Assembly: GCA_029261355.1 (NCBI GenBank)
Contig: JAJDBM010000061.1
Coordinates: 186,001-250,000 of the forward strand
DNA length: 64,000 nucleotides
Source: Nitrospirales bacterium
Lineage (GTDB): Bacteria; Nitrospirota; Nitrospiria; Nitrospirales; UBA8639
Reading direction: 5' to 3'
A program made the position numbers and the translations under genes. Under the pieces are notes generated by a model that ran no database searches, was not told the origin of the DNA, and worked only from the letters and a program-made list of their open reading frames with translations. How positions within the stretch are numbered: the first letter of the stretch is position 1; each line of letters opens with the position of its first letter. This document shows, one piece after another, positions 18,068 to 27,183 of this stretch.

Positions 18068-19849
18068 GTGATACGAACTCATCGTTGTGGAGAATTAAAT
18101 AACACTCACGTCGGACAAATAGTCAGACTCTGTGGTTGGGTCGATGGACGAAGAGACCATGGTGGTATCTTGTTTATTGATTTGCGAGACCGGCAAGGCC
18201 TTACCCAAATCGTCTTTGATTCTGAACAACAAAAAGACATCCATCAGGTTGCAAGTCAACTACGAAATGAATTCGTCATACAAATTTCTGGGACAATCGA
18301 GTTGCGACCAAATGATTCAATCAATCCACAACTCCCAACTGGAAAGATTGAAGTTAGAGTCAGCACGATCACCATCCTCAATGAAGCAAAACCACTCCCG
18401 TTTACCCTCGAAGATGATGTCCAGGCCTCAGAAGCCATTCGCTTAAAATACCGATACTTAGATTTGCGTCGCCCTAAAATGCAAGAACTCCTTGCACTCC
18501 GATCTCAAGTGTCACACCAAATCAGAAATTCATTACATACTCATGGATTTCTAGAAATTGAAACTCCGATTCTCACGAAGAGTACACCTGAAGGTGCAAG
18601 AGACTATTTAGTGCCCAGTCGAGTGAACCCTGGAGATTTTTTCGCCTTACCTCAATCTCCTCAATTGTTCAAGCAGATCTTGATGGTAGGCGGCACTGAT
18701 CGTTACTTTCAAATCGCTCGATGCTTTCGCGATGAAGACCTACGACTTGATCGGCAACCAGAATTCACACAAGTCGATCTCGAGCTTTCGTTTGTAGAAC
18801 GAGAAGATATCCTCAACCTCACAGAGAATATGATCCGAGATGTCTTTCTACAAACCAAGAATATTCAATTGCCCGACCCGTTCCCTCGATATACTTACGA
18901 CGAAGTCATTACGCGCTATGGATCAGACAAACCTGACCTACGATTTGAGCTTCCAATTGAAGACCTGTCAGAATTTTCGAAAACCTCGGACTTTAAAGTC
19001 TTCCGAACAACGGTTGAAGCCGGTGGCATGGTCAAAGGACTCGTCGTGAAGGGAGGCGCGGCATTCACGAGAAGTCGTGTCGATAATTTAGTTGATGTGG
19101 CCAAGGACTTTGGTGCAAAGGGTCTAGCCTGGGTCAAAATTCTGGATAATGGAAAACTCGAGTCCGTGATTGCCAAATTCCTCAATCCTGATTCGCTACA
19201 GCACGCTCTCCCCAATGCACAACCTGGCGATCTGCTGCTATGCGTGGCCGACACACCTTCAGTAGTCCACAATGTACTTGGACGCTTACGAACATATTTT
19301 GGTGAAGAGCTGAAACTCATCCAGAGTGATTGCTGGGCACCTCTGTGGGTCCTCGACTTTCCCATGTTTGAATACGACGAAGAAACACAAAGACATATTG
19401 CGCTACATCATCCCTTTACCTCACCCACGATGGAAAGCATGCCATTCCTTCAATCCAACCCACTCAAAGTCCAGGCCCAAGCTTACGATTTCGTATTAAA
19501 CGGGTTTGAATTGGGAGGAGGAAGTCTCAGAATTCACTCATCGACTCTTCAACAACAAGTCTTTGATCTGTTGGGAATTCCAAAGGAAGAAGCCAGAGAG
19601 AAGTTCGGATTCCTGTTGGAAGCATTAGAACTTGGAGCACCACCACATGGAGGCATCGCATTGGGCTTAGATCGCTTAATCATGCTACTTGGAAAAACCG
19701 AATCAATCCGAGATGTCATTGCTTTTCCAAAAACACAAAAAGTCCAATGCCAAATGACAGAAGCACCCTCATCTGTCAGTAACAATCAACTGAAAGAGCT
19801 CCACATTCGTTCAACGTGGAAAGCTGACCTTAAGAACCAAGAAGAATAA
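18068..19849 (+). CDS. aspS: Aspartyl-tRNA synthetase (bacterial type)
   Basis: Charges tRNA with aspartate. The 593 residues comprise the N-terminal OB-fold anticodon-binding domain, the class II core and the bacterial GAD insertion. Core motifs seen are FLEIETPIL (motif 1), CFRDEDLRLDRQPEFTQVD (motif 2) and GIALGLDRLIMLL (motif 3). The GTG start at 18068 is preceded by AGGAG. Last gene of the purine/translation run. Whether it discriminates tRNA-Asp from tRNA-Asn is not judged. Confidence 0.97.
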   Translation: MIRTHRCGELNNTHVGQIVRLCGWVDGRRDHGGILFIDLRDRQGLTQIVFDSEQQKDIHQVASQLRNEFVIQISGTIELRPNDSINPQLPTGKIEVRVSTITILNEAKPLPFTLEDDVQASEAIRLKYRYLDLRRPKMQELLALRSQVSHQIRNSLHTHGFLEIETPILTKSTPEGARDYLVPSRVNPGDFFALPQSPQLFKQILMVGGTDRYFQIARCFRDEDLRLDRQPEFTQVDLELSFVEREDILNLTENMIRDVFLQTKNIQLPDPFPRYTYDEVITRYGSDKPDLRFELPIEDLSEFSKTSDFKVFRTTVEAGGMVKGLVVKGGAAFTRSRVDNLVDVAKDFGAKGLAWVKILDNGKLESVIAKFLNPDSLQHALPNAQPGDLLLCVADTPSVVHNVLGRLRTYFGEELKLIQSDCWAPLWVLDFPMFEYDEETQRHIALHHPFTSPTMESMPFLQSNPLKVQAQAYDFVLNGFELGGGSLRIHSSTLQQQVFDLLGIPKEEAREKFGFLLEALELGAPPHGGIALGLDRLIMLLGKTESIRDVIAFPKTQKVQCQMTEAPSSVSNNQLKELHIRSTWKADLKNQEE

Positions 19850-19979
19850 GCCTCTGCTCACAACCCTTGAAGTATTCGCCTTAATTTCATTGCCATGCTG
19901 ATGAATTTCATGGTCAAAATTATAGTCTTCCCACTTTTTCAATGGTAAGCGAGCGAAAATCAATTCGCAACAGCCCTAT

Positions 19980-21008
19980 CTACACAGCCTTCACATCCAA
20001 CACAATAGTATGTAACCCACTTGCGCCAGCGGGCTGTGGTCTCGTAATTTCAGAGGTCTGAACCTTGCCATCAATATCAATGGCTCGAACAGCGACCATA
20101 TGTTTACCGGGCGAAGGAGCAACCCAATCGTAGTTCCAAATAACCCAGGTATAAGGTGAAAGCGGTGGTTCGATCGCAGCAGATACCCATGTTTTTTCCT
20201 GATCAAAACTTAATTGCACCTCACGAATCGTTCGTGGGCCACCAAAGGCAAGCCCACGGAGCCGCTGTTCAAGACCATGAATCACTTGATAGTGCCCAGG
20301 GCTATCAATTCGGGAGAACACTTTGATCGTCCCGTCATCCGTCCATCCCTTTCGCTGCCAATACCCTTGATAATCACCGTTATACACTTCAATTTCAGAA
20401 ATCCATTTGACATTCTTAATACCATATAAACCCGGGACGACAAGCCGAAGAGGAAAGCCATGCATCTGAGGTAATTTTTCACCATTCATGAGATATGCAA
20501 GCATGACATCATCTTCCATTGCACGACTAAACGGAATGCTGTCATGATAGCCATCAGCTGCACGAAAAATCACATCGCGTGCAGTTTCTCCATCAACCCC
20601 AACTTCTCGGAGGAGAACTTTCAAGGAAATACCACGCCACATGGCATTACCCAGACTACTTCCTCCTGGAAGCGTATCGATACACATCAAGGTTGCAGCC
20701 TGGTCAAATGATGTGCGATTCAGAATATCTCGCCAATTCAGAACAGATGATTTCTTGACTTCACCTTTGACATGGAGCCTCCATTGCTCTATATCAATCT
20801 CTCGAGAAAAATTATATGGAGAATCTGAAAAATTGACCGTATAAAACTTATCATTTGGAGTAAAGTACACAGTATCTCTTGAGGGGACGGCAAACATACC
20901 GCCTAAATCACACCCTGGCATCGCCCCCCAAATGGTGGCTAATCCGCCAAGTTTCAATAACGATCGGCGAGAGACAGAAATGGGTAAATTGATAGGTTGT
21001 ATCAACAT
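19980..21008 (-). CDS. Tat-exported sulfite-oxidase-family molybdopterin protein
   Basis: 342 residues. The twin-arginine-type leader SRRSLLKLGGLATIWG, with a nearby Cys, points to folded export. The oxidoreductase molybdopterin domain follows (WRLHVKGEV, LMCIDTLPGG with the likely Mo-ligand Cys, then MWRGISLKVLL). A C-terminal Mo-co dimerisation domain holds RIDSPGHYQVI-type and IREVQLSFD segments. Likely a periplasmic sulfite oxidase or related enzyme. The electron acceptor is not encoded alongside, so the substrate is unproven. Confidence 0.85.
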   Translation of the reverse strand: MLIQPINLPISVSRRSLLKLGGLATIWGAMPGCDLGGMFAVPSRDTVYFTPNDKFYTVNFSDSPYNFSREIDIEQWRLHVKGEVKKSSVLNWRDILNRTSFDQAATLMCIDTLPGGSSLGNAMWRGISLKVLLREVGVDGETARDVIFRAADGYHDSIPFSRAMEDDVMLAYLMNGEKLPQMHGFPLRLVVPGLYGIKNVKWISEIEVYNGDYQGYWQRKGWTDDGTIKVFSRIDSPGHYQVIHGLEQRLRGLAFGGPRTIREVQLSFDQEKTWVSAAIEPPLSPYTWVIWNYDWVAPSPGKHMVAVRAIDIDGKVQTSEITRPQPAGASGLHTIVLDVKAV

Positions 21009-21119
21009 AAATATAGGGTATGATTATCTACTAGATATGTAAACTTCTGCAAGAAGAGAGTTTATAAAATTTAAACGAGATTCATCTATCATTAATAGTC
21101 TGGGGAAAAAGGAATACCT

Positions 21120-22115
21120 ATGAGAATACTGATTACGGGTGGTGCGGGGTTTTTGGGTAGCCATATTTCTGATTTGCTCATCCAGCAAGGGCATGAGGTT
21201 ATCGGCATGGATAACTTTATCACAGGCAGACCCGAAAACATTTCTCACCTCATGGGACATGACCAATTCACGTTCATCAAATACAACGTCTGTGACTATC
21301 TACATGTCGATGGACAACTCGATGCGGTCATGCACTTCGCCTCTCCCGCGAGCCCACAAGACTATTTAGAATTTCCGATTGCGACCATGAAAGTAGGGGC
21401 CTTAGGAACACATAAAGCCCTGGGATTAGCTAAAGCCAAGAAGGCAAGATTTCTACTAGCCAGCACCTCTGAAGTCTATGGCGACCCACTCGTTAACCCT
21501 CAACCTGAGTCGTATTGGGGAAATGTCAATCCCATTAGTCCACGAGGCGTGTACGATGAGGCCAAGCGATTTGGGGAAGCCATTACGACGGCCTATCACA
21601 CCTTCCATGGACTCGATACACGCATCGTCCGAATTTTTAATACCTTTGGACCACGAATGCGCCCCAAAGATGGCCGAGTCGTCTCAAATTTTATTGTACA
21701 AGCCTTACAGAAAAGTCCATTAACAGTCTACGGGGAAGGCATGCAAACACGAAGCTTTTGTTATGCCGATGATCTCGTACGAGGAATCGTCGCACTACTC
21801 ATGGCTCCTAACGACGGACCAGCGACAATAAGTGACGAACAAGGGGTCAAAGGGACAACAGACAGGAAGGTCACGATTCATTATCCAGTGAACATCGGAA
21901 ACCCTCGAGAACTCACCGTCCTCGATATTGCCAAAATGGTATTGAGTCAGACAGGGTCACCCAGCCCAATAGAACATCTTCCACTCCCTATCGGCGATCC
22001 AAAAGTTCGAAGGCCTGACATCCAAAGAGCCAAATCAGTCTTAAACTGGGAGCCACAAGTGTCACTTGAAGATGGACTATCAAAGACCATCGACTATTTC
22101 AAAAGTATCGTCTAG
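21120..22115 (+). CDS. UDP-glucuronate decarboxylase (UDP-xylose synthase)
   Basis: 331-residue extended SDR. It has the Rossmann motif GGAGFLGSH and the UXS hallmark [19 protein letters not shown]. The catalytic Ser sits in the [10 protein letters not shown] region and YDEAKR supplies the Tyr/Lys. [19 protein letters not shown] and [14 protein letters not shown] also match decarboxylases more than epimerases. It makes UDP-xylose from UDP-glucuronate for surface polysaccharide. It is divergent from the Moco gene and convergent with pafA. Confidence 0.88.
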   Translation: MRILITGGAGFLGSHISDLLIQQGHEVIGMDNFITGRPENISHLMGHDQFTFIKYNVCDYLHVDGQLDAVMHFASPASPQDYLEFPIATMKVGALGTHKALGLAKAKKARFLLASTSEVYGDPLVNPQPESYWGNVNPISPRGVYDEAKRFGEAITTAYHTFHGLDTRIVRIFNTFGPRMRPKDGRVVSNFIVQALQKSPLTVYGEGMQTRSFCYADDLVRGIVALLMAPNDGPATISDEQGVKGTTDRKVTIHYPVNIGNPRELTVLDIAKMVLSQTGSPSPIEHLPLPIGDPKVRRPDIQRAKSVLNWEPQVSLEDGLSKTIDYFKSIV

Positions 22116-22273
22116 CTTCTAGAAGCAGAACTATACGGCATCTCTAAAAACCATATTTTTTCCTGAGTGCAAGGAAACCACGTGCACGAATCAAAAATGT
22201 ATAGCACATACATGAGGGGATGAGCTCAAAGATGAAGACCAATTCTCGGGAACGGACGGTTTGTAGAGGTGCC

Positions 22274-23752
22274 CTATATTTTTAAGTGATCTCGGACTTC
22301 TTGAGCGTAGGTTCGGAAGGGATCTGGCATGATGAAAGCTGAGCTTCCACGGACTTGAAAAACAGACCAATTGATAACATAGGGAGGGAATCGATGCTCC
22401 GACTGGTGAGAATCTTGAACGTCAGGCCACGACTGTTCTGATAAATGTCGAATGACCTCACCCCGACCAAACGCTCGTGTATTGCGTGGAGGAGCGTACT
22501 TGGCCAATTGAATAGCATCATTCGTGGTCACACGAGGTGCACTCCCCTCCTCGACGAGACCAAAATATAACCCTTTCTGTGGATCAACATTATGATATTC
22601 CAGATCAAGACTTTTCAGCCAAGGGTCCTCCCAGGGAAGATTTTCTTGTTCACGAAACGTCTCAAGTAGCCAAAGTTTCGACGCCCAATCGACACGTCCA
22701 ACGAGTTGCTTATAGTCACCTCGTAAATCATTTAACACCCCTTCCCACAACTCTAATACCCAATCAGTTTCTTCATCCTGACCATGATAGTGTTTTCGGG
22801 CAAGTTCGAGAAAGCGGTCTTGAATGTCGATGGCAGACAGTCTTTCTCCAGTCGCCAATGTCACCATCCATGTTCGGTCAGAGTCACGAGAGACCGCACG
22901 CAGGGTTTCAACGGGATCATGAAAATCCAAGCCGGTTGGCGCATGGCCATCTTCGATAAGTTGCAGGACGAGACCCGTCGTCCCCATCTTCAACGTCGTA
23001 GCAATCTCCGAAAGATTTGAATCGCCAACCAAGAGATGTATACGACGGAATTGCGTTGGGTCAGCTAAAGGTTCATCACGTGTATTGATGATCGCTCGAT
23101 TGTGTTGGACCCATTCAAAGAAGTCATTGACAATATAGTCTGCCCTCTGAGAAATCTGAAAGGGCACCGCCAGGCGCTCATGAGAGGCCTGCATCAAAGG
23201 ATCCTGACCTGCGAGATCCTCTATGGGTATCCATCCATCATGATTTTCTGCTGATCCAATTCTTCCGGCTCCTGTAAAAATCTGCCGTGTGACAAGAAAT
23301 GGAATAAGTTTTCCGAGCCCCTTGTAGCTAAAGGGGAAATTCCGAGACACCAAATAATTTTCATGACATCCGAATGTCGCACCTGTTTCATGATCAATAT
23401 TATTTTTGATCAGAGAAACATTTTCTGCCAGCCCTAACTCTTCTATTGCATCTTGAAGTATCCAATCACCGGCACGATCTGAAGCCACAAGATCACGTAG
23501 TGAATGACATTCTGGGGATGCAAATTCTAAATGCCCCATATCAACATACATCCGTCCTCCATTCAGAAGAAAACCACCATTGCCGGGTGGTTCATCATAC
23601 CCACGATGATGGAGATCGAGCACTCCATACCGTTTGACACGAAACAGATGTTCAATAATTTGATAAGCAACCCACGAGGGAGGACGATCAGGCTGTTCCT
23701 CATTGATCAATAGACCATATTCGGTTTCTATCCCAAAAATTCGGTGCAGCAT
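22274..23752 (-). CDS. pafA: Pup ligase PafA
   Basis: Carboxylate-amine ligase that joins the C-terminal Glu of Pup/UBact to substrate lysines. 492 residues, glutamine-synthetase-like fold: FGIETEYG at the start and NGGRMYVDMGHLEFASPEC (ATP/Mg site). SQRADYIVNDF and INTRDEPLADPTQFRR follow, with a PFRTYAQEV C-terminus like actinobacterial PafA. The Dop-type insertion is absent, which separates it from the paralogue at 25.7-27.2 kb. Start ATG with a GAGG box; 27 bases after prcA. Last gene of the operon. Confidence 0.92.
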   Translation of the reverse strand: MLHRIFGIETEYGLLINEEQPDRPPSWVAYQIIEHLFRVKRYGVLDLHHRGYDEPPGNGGFLLNGGRMYVDMGHLEFASPECHSLRDLVASDRAGDWILQDAIEELGLAENVSLIKNNIDHETGATFGCHENYLVSRNFPFSYKGLGKLIPFLVTRQIFTGAGRIGSAENHDGWIPIEDLAGQDPLMQASHERLAVPFQISQRADYIVNDFFEWVQHNRAIINTRDEPLADPTQFRRIHLLVGDSNLSEIATTLKMGTTGLVLQLIEDGHAPTGLDFHDPVETLRAVSRDSDRTWMVTLATGERLSAIDIQDRFLELARKHYHGQDEETDWVLELWEGVLNDLRGDYKQLVGRVDWASKLWLLETFREQENLPWEDPWLKSLDLEYHNVDPQKGLYFGLVEEGSAPRVTTNDAIQLAKYAPPRNTRAFGRGEVIRHLSEQSWPDVQDSHQSEHRFPPYVINWSVFQVRGSSAFIMPDPFRTYAQEVRDHLKI

Positions 23753-23779
23753 GAAAATGGCCTCAGGTAAAGAAAAGGA

Positions 23780-24604
23780 TTAGGCTGGGTGCACAGCGGA
23801 GGGAAGAAGCTCTGTGACCTCATCACGAGAAAGTGAGCGATACTTTGAGGAACCAGAAACCGTTCGATCCAACACACAACATTCCAATGTATGTTGAGTA
23901 AGAGTCTGACGTAAATGACTAAGGACTTCGTCCTCATCGAACTCTTTCGTTGAGATTGATTGTTCGAGGTCCTCGCCCTTCTCATCATCGAGATGCACAT
24001 CAGAAGAAACAGTTTGATGTAAAAGTGCCCCCTCGGCCCAAGTCTTCAAAGCGATATCAGCAGCAGCTTTCAGTGAAGGAAGACCCCCTTCTAGTCGTCT
24101 CTTCATGTCGTCTAATAATTTCAACTGAATAGATGAAGCCCCAGCCAACACGGCACAAGTATTTACTTCTTCAAACGTGCCATCATAGTCAACGCAAATG
24201 AACTGATCACGTTCCTTCGTGCGTCCCAACTCGGCTAAGAGAATTTTCACAATGAAGGGAGCTTTAAAGATTTCCTCAAACGCCTGCTTCACGGTTGGAG
24301 CGAGCCCATATTTTAAGAGTCGCGCTCCGGTCACATCAGATGGCGATCGATTAAAACCCTCAAGATGAGCCATATCCAAGACTTGAAATCGCAATTTTTC
24401 TAAGTCTGCTGGATGCCCCATTCCTCCCATCGCAATGCGGTCATAGACCTCATATATTTTGGGAGTTCCACGACTAAACGTCAGAAGAAGAATCCCTTCA
24501 GCATATGAGAGCGCTACAATTGGACTCCCCTGTTTAAATTGGTCATCTAAATATTGGCGCCGATTTCCGACCGCCTCAACCCATCGATGCGGTTCTTCAT
24601 ACAT
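23780..24604 (-). CDS. prcA: Proteasome alpha subunit
   Basis: Forms the outer rings of the 20S core and gates substrate entry. The sequence begins MYEEPHRWVEAV and has the alpha-type core (SPIVALSYAEGILLLTFS) without a catalytic N-terminal Thr. The ATG at 24604 overlaps the prcB stop by eight bases and has an AGGTGG box six bases ahead, so I prefer it to the longer frame starting at 24625. A long acidic C-terminal region (EDLEQSISTKEFDEDE) is a lineage-specific extension. Confidence 0.9.
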   Translation of the reverse strand: MYEEPHRWVEAVGNRRQYLDDQFKQGSPIVALSYAEGILLLTFSRGTPKIYEVYDRIAMGGMGHPADLEKLRFQVLDMAHLEGFNRSPSDVTGARLLKYGLAPTVKQAFEEIFKAPFIVKILLAELGRTKERDQFICVDYDGTFEEVNTCAVLAGASSIQLKLLDDMKRRLEGGLPSLKAAADIALKTWAEGALLHQTVSSDVHLDDEKGEDLEQSISTKEFDEDEVLSHLRQTLTQHTLECCVLDRTVSGSSKYRSLSRDEVTELLPSAVHPA

Positions 24605-25394
24605 GGCGAACCACCTGAGATGCACACAGTTGCTTCAACTGCTCTGAAGCAATTGTCTCCACGCCTTGTTCAGTGATACGTTTCACGATAGGAAAAATAT
24701 TCGATTCAAAATTAATTCCACCAGTTGCGGCGTCAAATTCAGCAGCACTGCTGAGTAAGCGTAACATTAAGACAATCGCCTCTTCTTCCGGGAGACTATA
24801 CAAGGGCCTGTCTCCCCATCGATGCAAATAATGAAGAATCCCACGTATAGTCGGTGAGCCGGACCCTGACACAGCATAATCGACACCCTCAAACTCTGCT
24901 CCAAGAATGTCATAAAAGAAGATTTTTCCTTCTTGCTGCTCTTGATCAAACCCTGCAAACACTGGGACCACGGTCCCCGTCCCGGCTAAAGCCGCGGGAG
25001 CATTTTCTTTCAACAACTTTGCCAACGCACGAAGCTTTCCTTCAAAACTTAAATCCTGTAGCTGGCTACGACGGTAATACTTAAACGAATGCTCAAGCAC
25101 CCGAGCCATTTCAAATGCCGTGGCCGGAACACCAGCTATAGCCATGACACAAAATCGATCCAACTCCAAGACTTTATCCGTCCGATCATACATCACCGAC
25201 GTACCCGCTGTGGCTCGACGATCACCAGCGACCATCACACCACCCTGATATTTACAGGCAAGAACCGTTGTACCTTTGGTGATCATGTCCTGGTGAGATA
25301 AAACGCTTTGAGCCTGATCTGAACGAAGAGGATCAAAGGCATAACCCTGTTCCCGCAACATATGAATGAAATCACCTTGTCTTCCCACGGCCAT
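24597..25394 (-). CDS. prcB: Proteasome beta subunit (catalytic)
   Basis: N-terminal-threonine protease of the inner rings. A 41-residue propeptide ends in KG, and the mature subunit should start at Thr42 (TTVLACKY). Counting from Thr42, Asp17 (AGDRRA) and Lys33 (DRTDKVL) fall exactly at the catalytic positions of active beta subunits. The SGSGSPT motif is present. The ATG follows the pup stop codon directly (TAA-ATG). Translational coupling links pup, prcB and prcA. Confidence 0.95.
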   Translation of the reverse strand: MAVGRQGDFIHMLREQGYAFDPLRSDQAQSVLSHQDMITKGTTVLACKYQGGVMVAGDRRATAGTSVMYDRTDKVLELDRFCVMAIAGVPATAFEMARVLEHSFKYYRRSQLQDLSFEGKLRALAKLLKENAPAALAGTGTVVPVFAGFDQEQQEGKIFFYDILGAEFEGVDYAVSGSGSPTIRGILHYLHRWGDRPLYSLPEEEAIVLMLRLLSSAAEFDAATGGINFESNIFPIVKRITEQGVETIASEQLKQLCASQVVRHV

Positions 25395-25643
25395 TTACTC
25401 CCCAGTACGCTGTTTGTAGCGCTCGGCTTGTTTCGGATCCACCTTCCGCATGCGCTTCAAGAGATTGTCTTTTTGTGCTGATTCAGGATCAGGACGTTTT
25501 GGCCCCCCTCCATCATCAGATGGACCCAATGGCTTTGGAATAGGGCTACTTGGCTGTTCTCGTCGCTCAAGCCCAATGGGAGAAGGGAACTCACTCAGAA
25601 TGAAACGCTCATCAATATGATGTGGGACTTGTCCAATCTTCAT
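25395..25643 (-). CDS. pup: Prokaryotic ubiquitin-like protein, UBact type
   Basis: 82 residues, longer than the ~64 of actinobacterial Pup. A Pro/Gly/acidic disordered N-terminal half is followed by a charged helical stretch (ESAQKDNLLKRMRKVDPKQ) likely to bind the Mpa coiled coil. It ends RYKQRTGE. The final Glu is genetically encoded, so no deamidation is needed before ligation. The penultimate Gly is kept but the usual Gly-Gly is Thr-Gly. Context between dop and prcB makes the identity firm. Good GAGGAG box ahead of the ATG. Confidence 0.92.
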   Translation of the reverse strand: MKIGQVPHHIDERFILSEFPSPIGLERREQPSSPIPKPLGPSDDGGGPKRPDPESAQKDNLLKRMRKVDPKQAERYKQRTGE

Positions 25644-25670
25644 AAAAGGCTCCTCTCATTCATCGTATCA

Positions 25671-27176
25671 TCACAGAACATCAGAAAAACTGCTAGCCGC
25701 CTCAATAGACGCTTTCAGAGCACTAACCACTACAGGTGTGACGGCATCATTCAAGTCTAGAGTTTTTAAACTACCAATTTCTGACTTGAACTGAACATGC
25801 TCCCATTGAACCGAGTGTATGTGACGGCCAAATTGTTTCACGCATAAACCACGAATGCCACCTCGGGTGTCGATTGGTCCTTCACGCATGGCTCGAAGAA
25901 TATCTTCCTCACTGCATACATGCTGAACTAGCCCCTCAGCTTCCAATCCCAAGTACAAACCACGATCAGGACTCACATTATGATACTCAAGATCAAGGCT
26001 AGCCAACCACGGATCTGACCATTCCAATTGCTCCTCCACACGAAACCGTTCAAGTAACGACAGCTTGGTCACCCAATCCAAATATCCCACGAGCGACGGG
26101 CGATCTTGCTCTAAGAGATTCAACACCTTGGCCCATTCGTAAAGAATCCAATCAGTTTCCTCATCACATCCTGAAAAAGCTTTGTGAGCAGCATCGAGAT
26201 AGATCGACTGAAGCTGACAGGCGGAGAGAGAAGATCCATCTTTTAGGTTTACCTGTGTCTTTAATTCAGAATCTCGTGATAATGCCTGAATTGCTCTGAC
26301 CGGATCTTCTAATTCCACACGAGGAGCCACTCGTTGATCAATCAAGTCCAAGACGACTCGGGTGGTCCCAACCTTGAGAGCGGTAGCATATTCACACATA
26401 TTCGCATCGCCAAGAATAAGATGCAGACGGCGATATTTGGTGCGATCGGCATGTGGTTCATCTCGGGTATTCAGAATCGGTCGGTTAAACATGGTGTCAA
26501 CACCAAGTTCAGCTTCCATAAAATCAGCTCGTTGTGAGAGTTGAAACTCGCCAGGTTGATATCCTTGCTCTTGTTTTTCAGCCCCAACTTTTCCAGCCCC
26601 TGCGATAACTTGCCGACTCACGAGAAACGGGATCAATTCTGCTTGCAGTTGTTCAAAGGGAATCGACCGTGCAACCAGATAGTTGTCATGACAGCCATAG
26701 CTGTGGCCATGAAAGTCCGTGTTATTTTTATATAATTGAACCGCATCACTCCCTATTTCATGATTACGTTGATTGGCTGCCTGCTGCACCACACGCTCTC
26801 CAGCTCGATCATGGGCAACCAAGTCAATGAGCGTTCTGCATTCAGGAGTGGAATATTCAGGATGCGTATGGTCATTGTAGAACCGAGCGCCATTCTGCAG
26901 CACCAGGTCACTTTTCATTTCATGAAATGAAAGGGCTCGATACGCATCCTGCTTCACATACTCATCTTCTTCTTTGTCCTGCTGCAATCCTGAAACTCGA
27001 AAGCCTCGTTGATCTTCATGAGGGTCTTCACCACGATAGTCCCATTGCTGTTCAAACTCACCCACAAGGTGCGCACGAACCAATTCCATGGACTCGACGA
27101 CAGGATCGACATCCTGTTGGTCTTCTCGTGTAATTCCATATTCTGTCTCAATGCCAAAAAGTCGTAATGGATTCAT
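25671..27176 (-). CDS. dop: Depupylase Dop (PafA paralogue)
   Basis: Removes Pup/UBact from substrates. It has the same fold as PafA, with FGIETEYGI, NGARFYNDHTHPEYSTPEC, QLSQRADFMEAE and INTRDEPHAD-type (LNTRDEPHADRTKYRR) motifs. It also carries the Dop-specific insertion (about 35-85; QQWDYRGEDPHEDQRGFRV), absent from pafA. ATG 27176 or 27179 gives the conserved MNPLRLFG start. The longer frame to 27272 would run into mpa and is rejected. The mpa stop codon lies a few bases ahead, so translation is probably coupled. Confidence 0.92.
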   Translation of the reverse strand: MNPLRLFGIETEYGITREDQQDVDPVVESMELVRAHLVGEFEQQWDYRGEDPHEDQRGFRVSGLQQDKEEDEYVKQDAYRALSFHEMKSDLVLQNGARFYNDHTHPEYSTPECRTLIDLVAHDRAGERVVQQAANQRNHEIGSDAVQLYKNNTDFHGHSYGCHDNYLVARSIPFEQLQAELIPFLVSRQVIAGAGKVGAEKQEQGYQPGEFQLSQRADFMEAELGVDTMFNRPILNTRDEPHADRTKYRRLHLILGDANMCEYATALKVGTTRVVLDLIDQRVAPRVELEDPVRAIQALSRDSELKTQVNLKDGSSLSACQLQSIYLDAAHKAFSGCDEETDWILYEWAKVLNLLEQDRPSLVGYLDWVTKLSLLERFRVEEQLEWSDPWLASLDLEYHNVSPDRGLYLGLEAEGLVQHVCSEEDILRAMREGPIDTRGGIRGLCVKQFGRHIHSVQWEHVQFKSEIGSLKTLDLNDAVTPVVVSALKASIEAASSFSDVL

Positions 27177-27183
27177 CATACTG

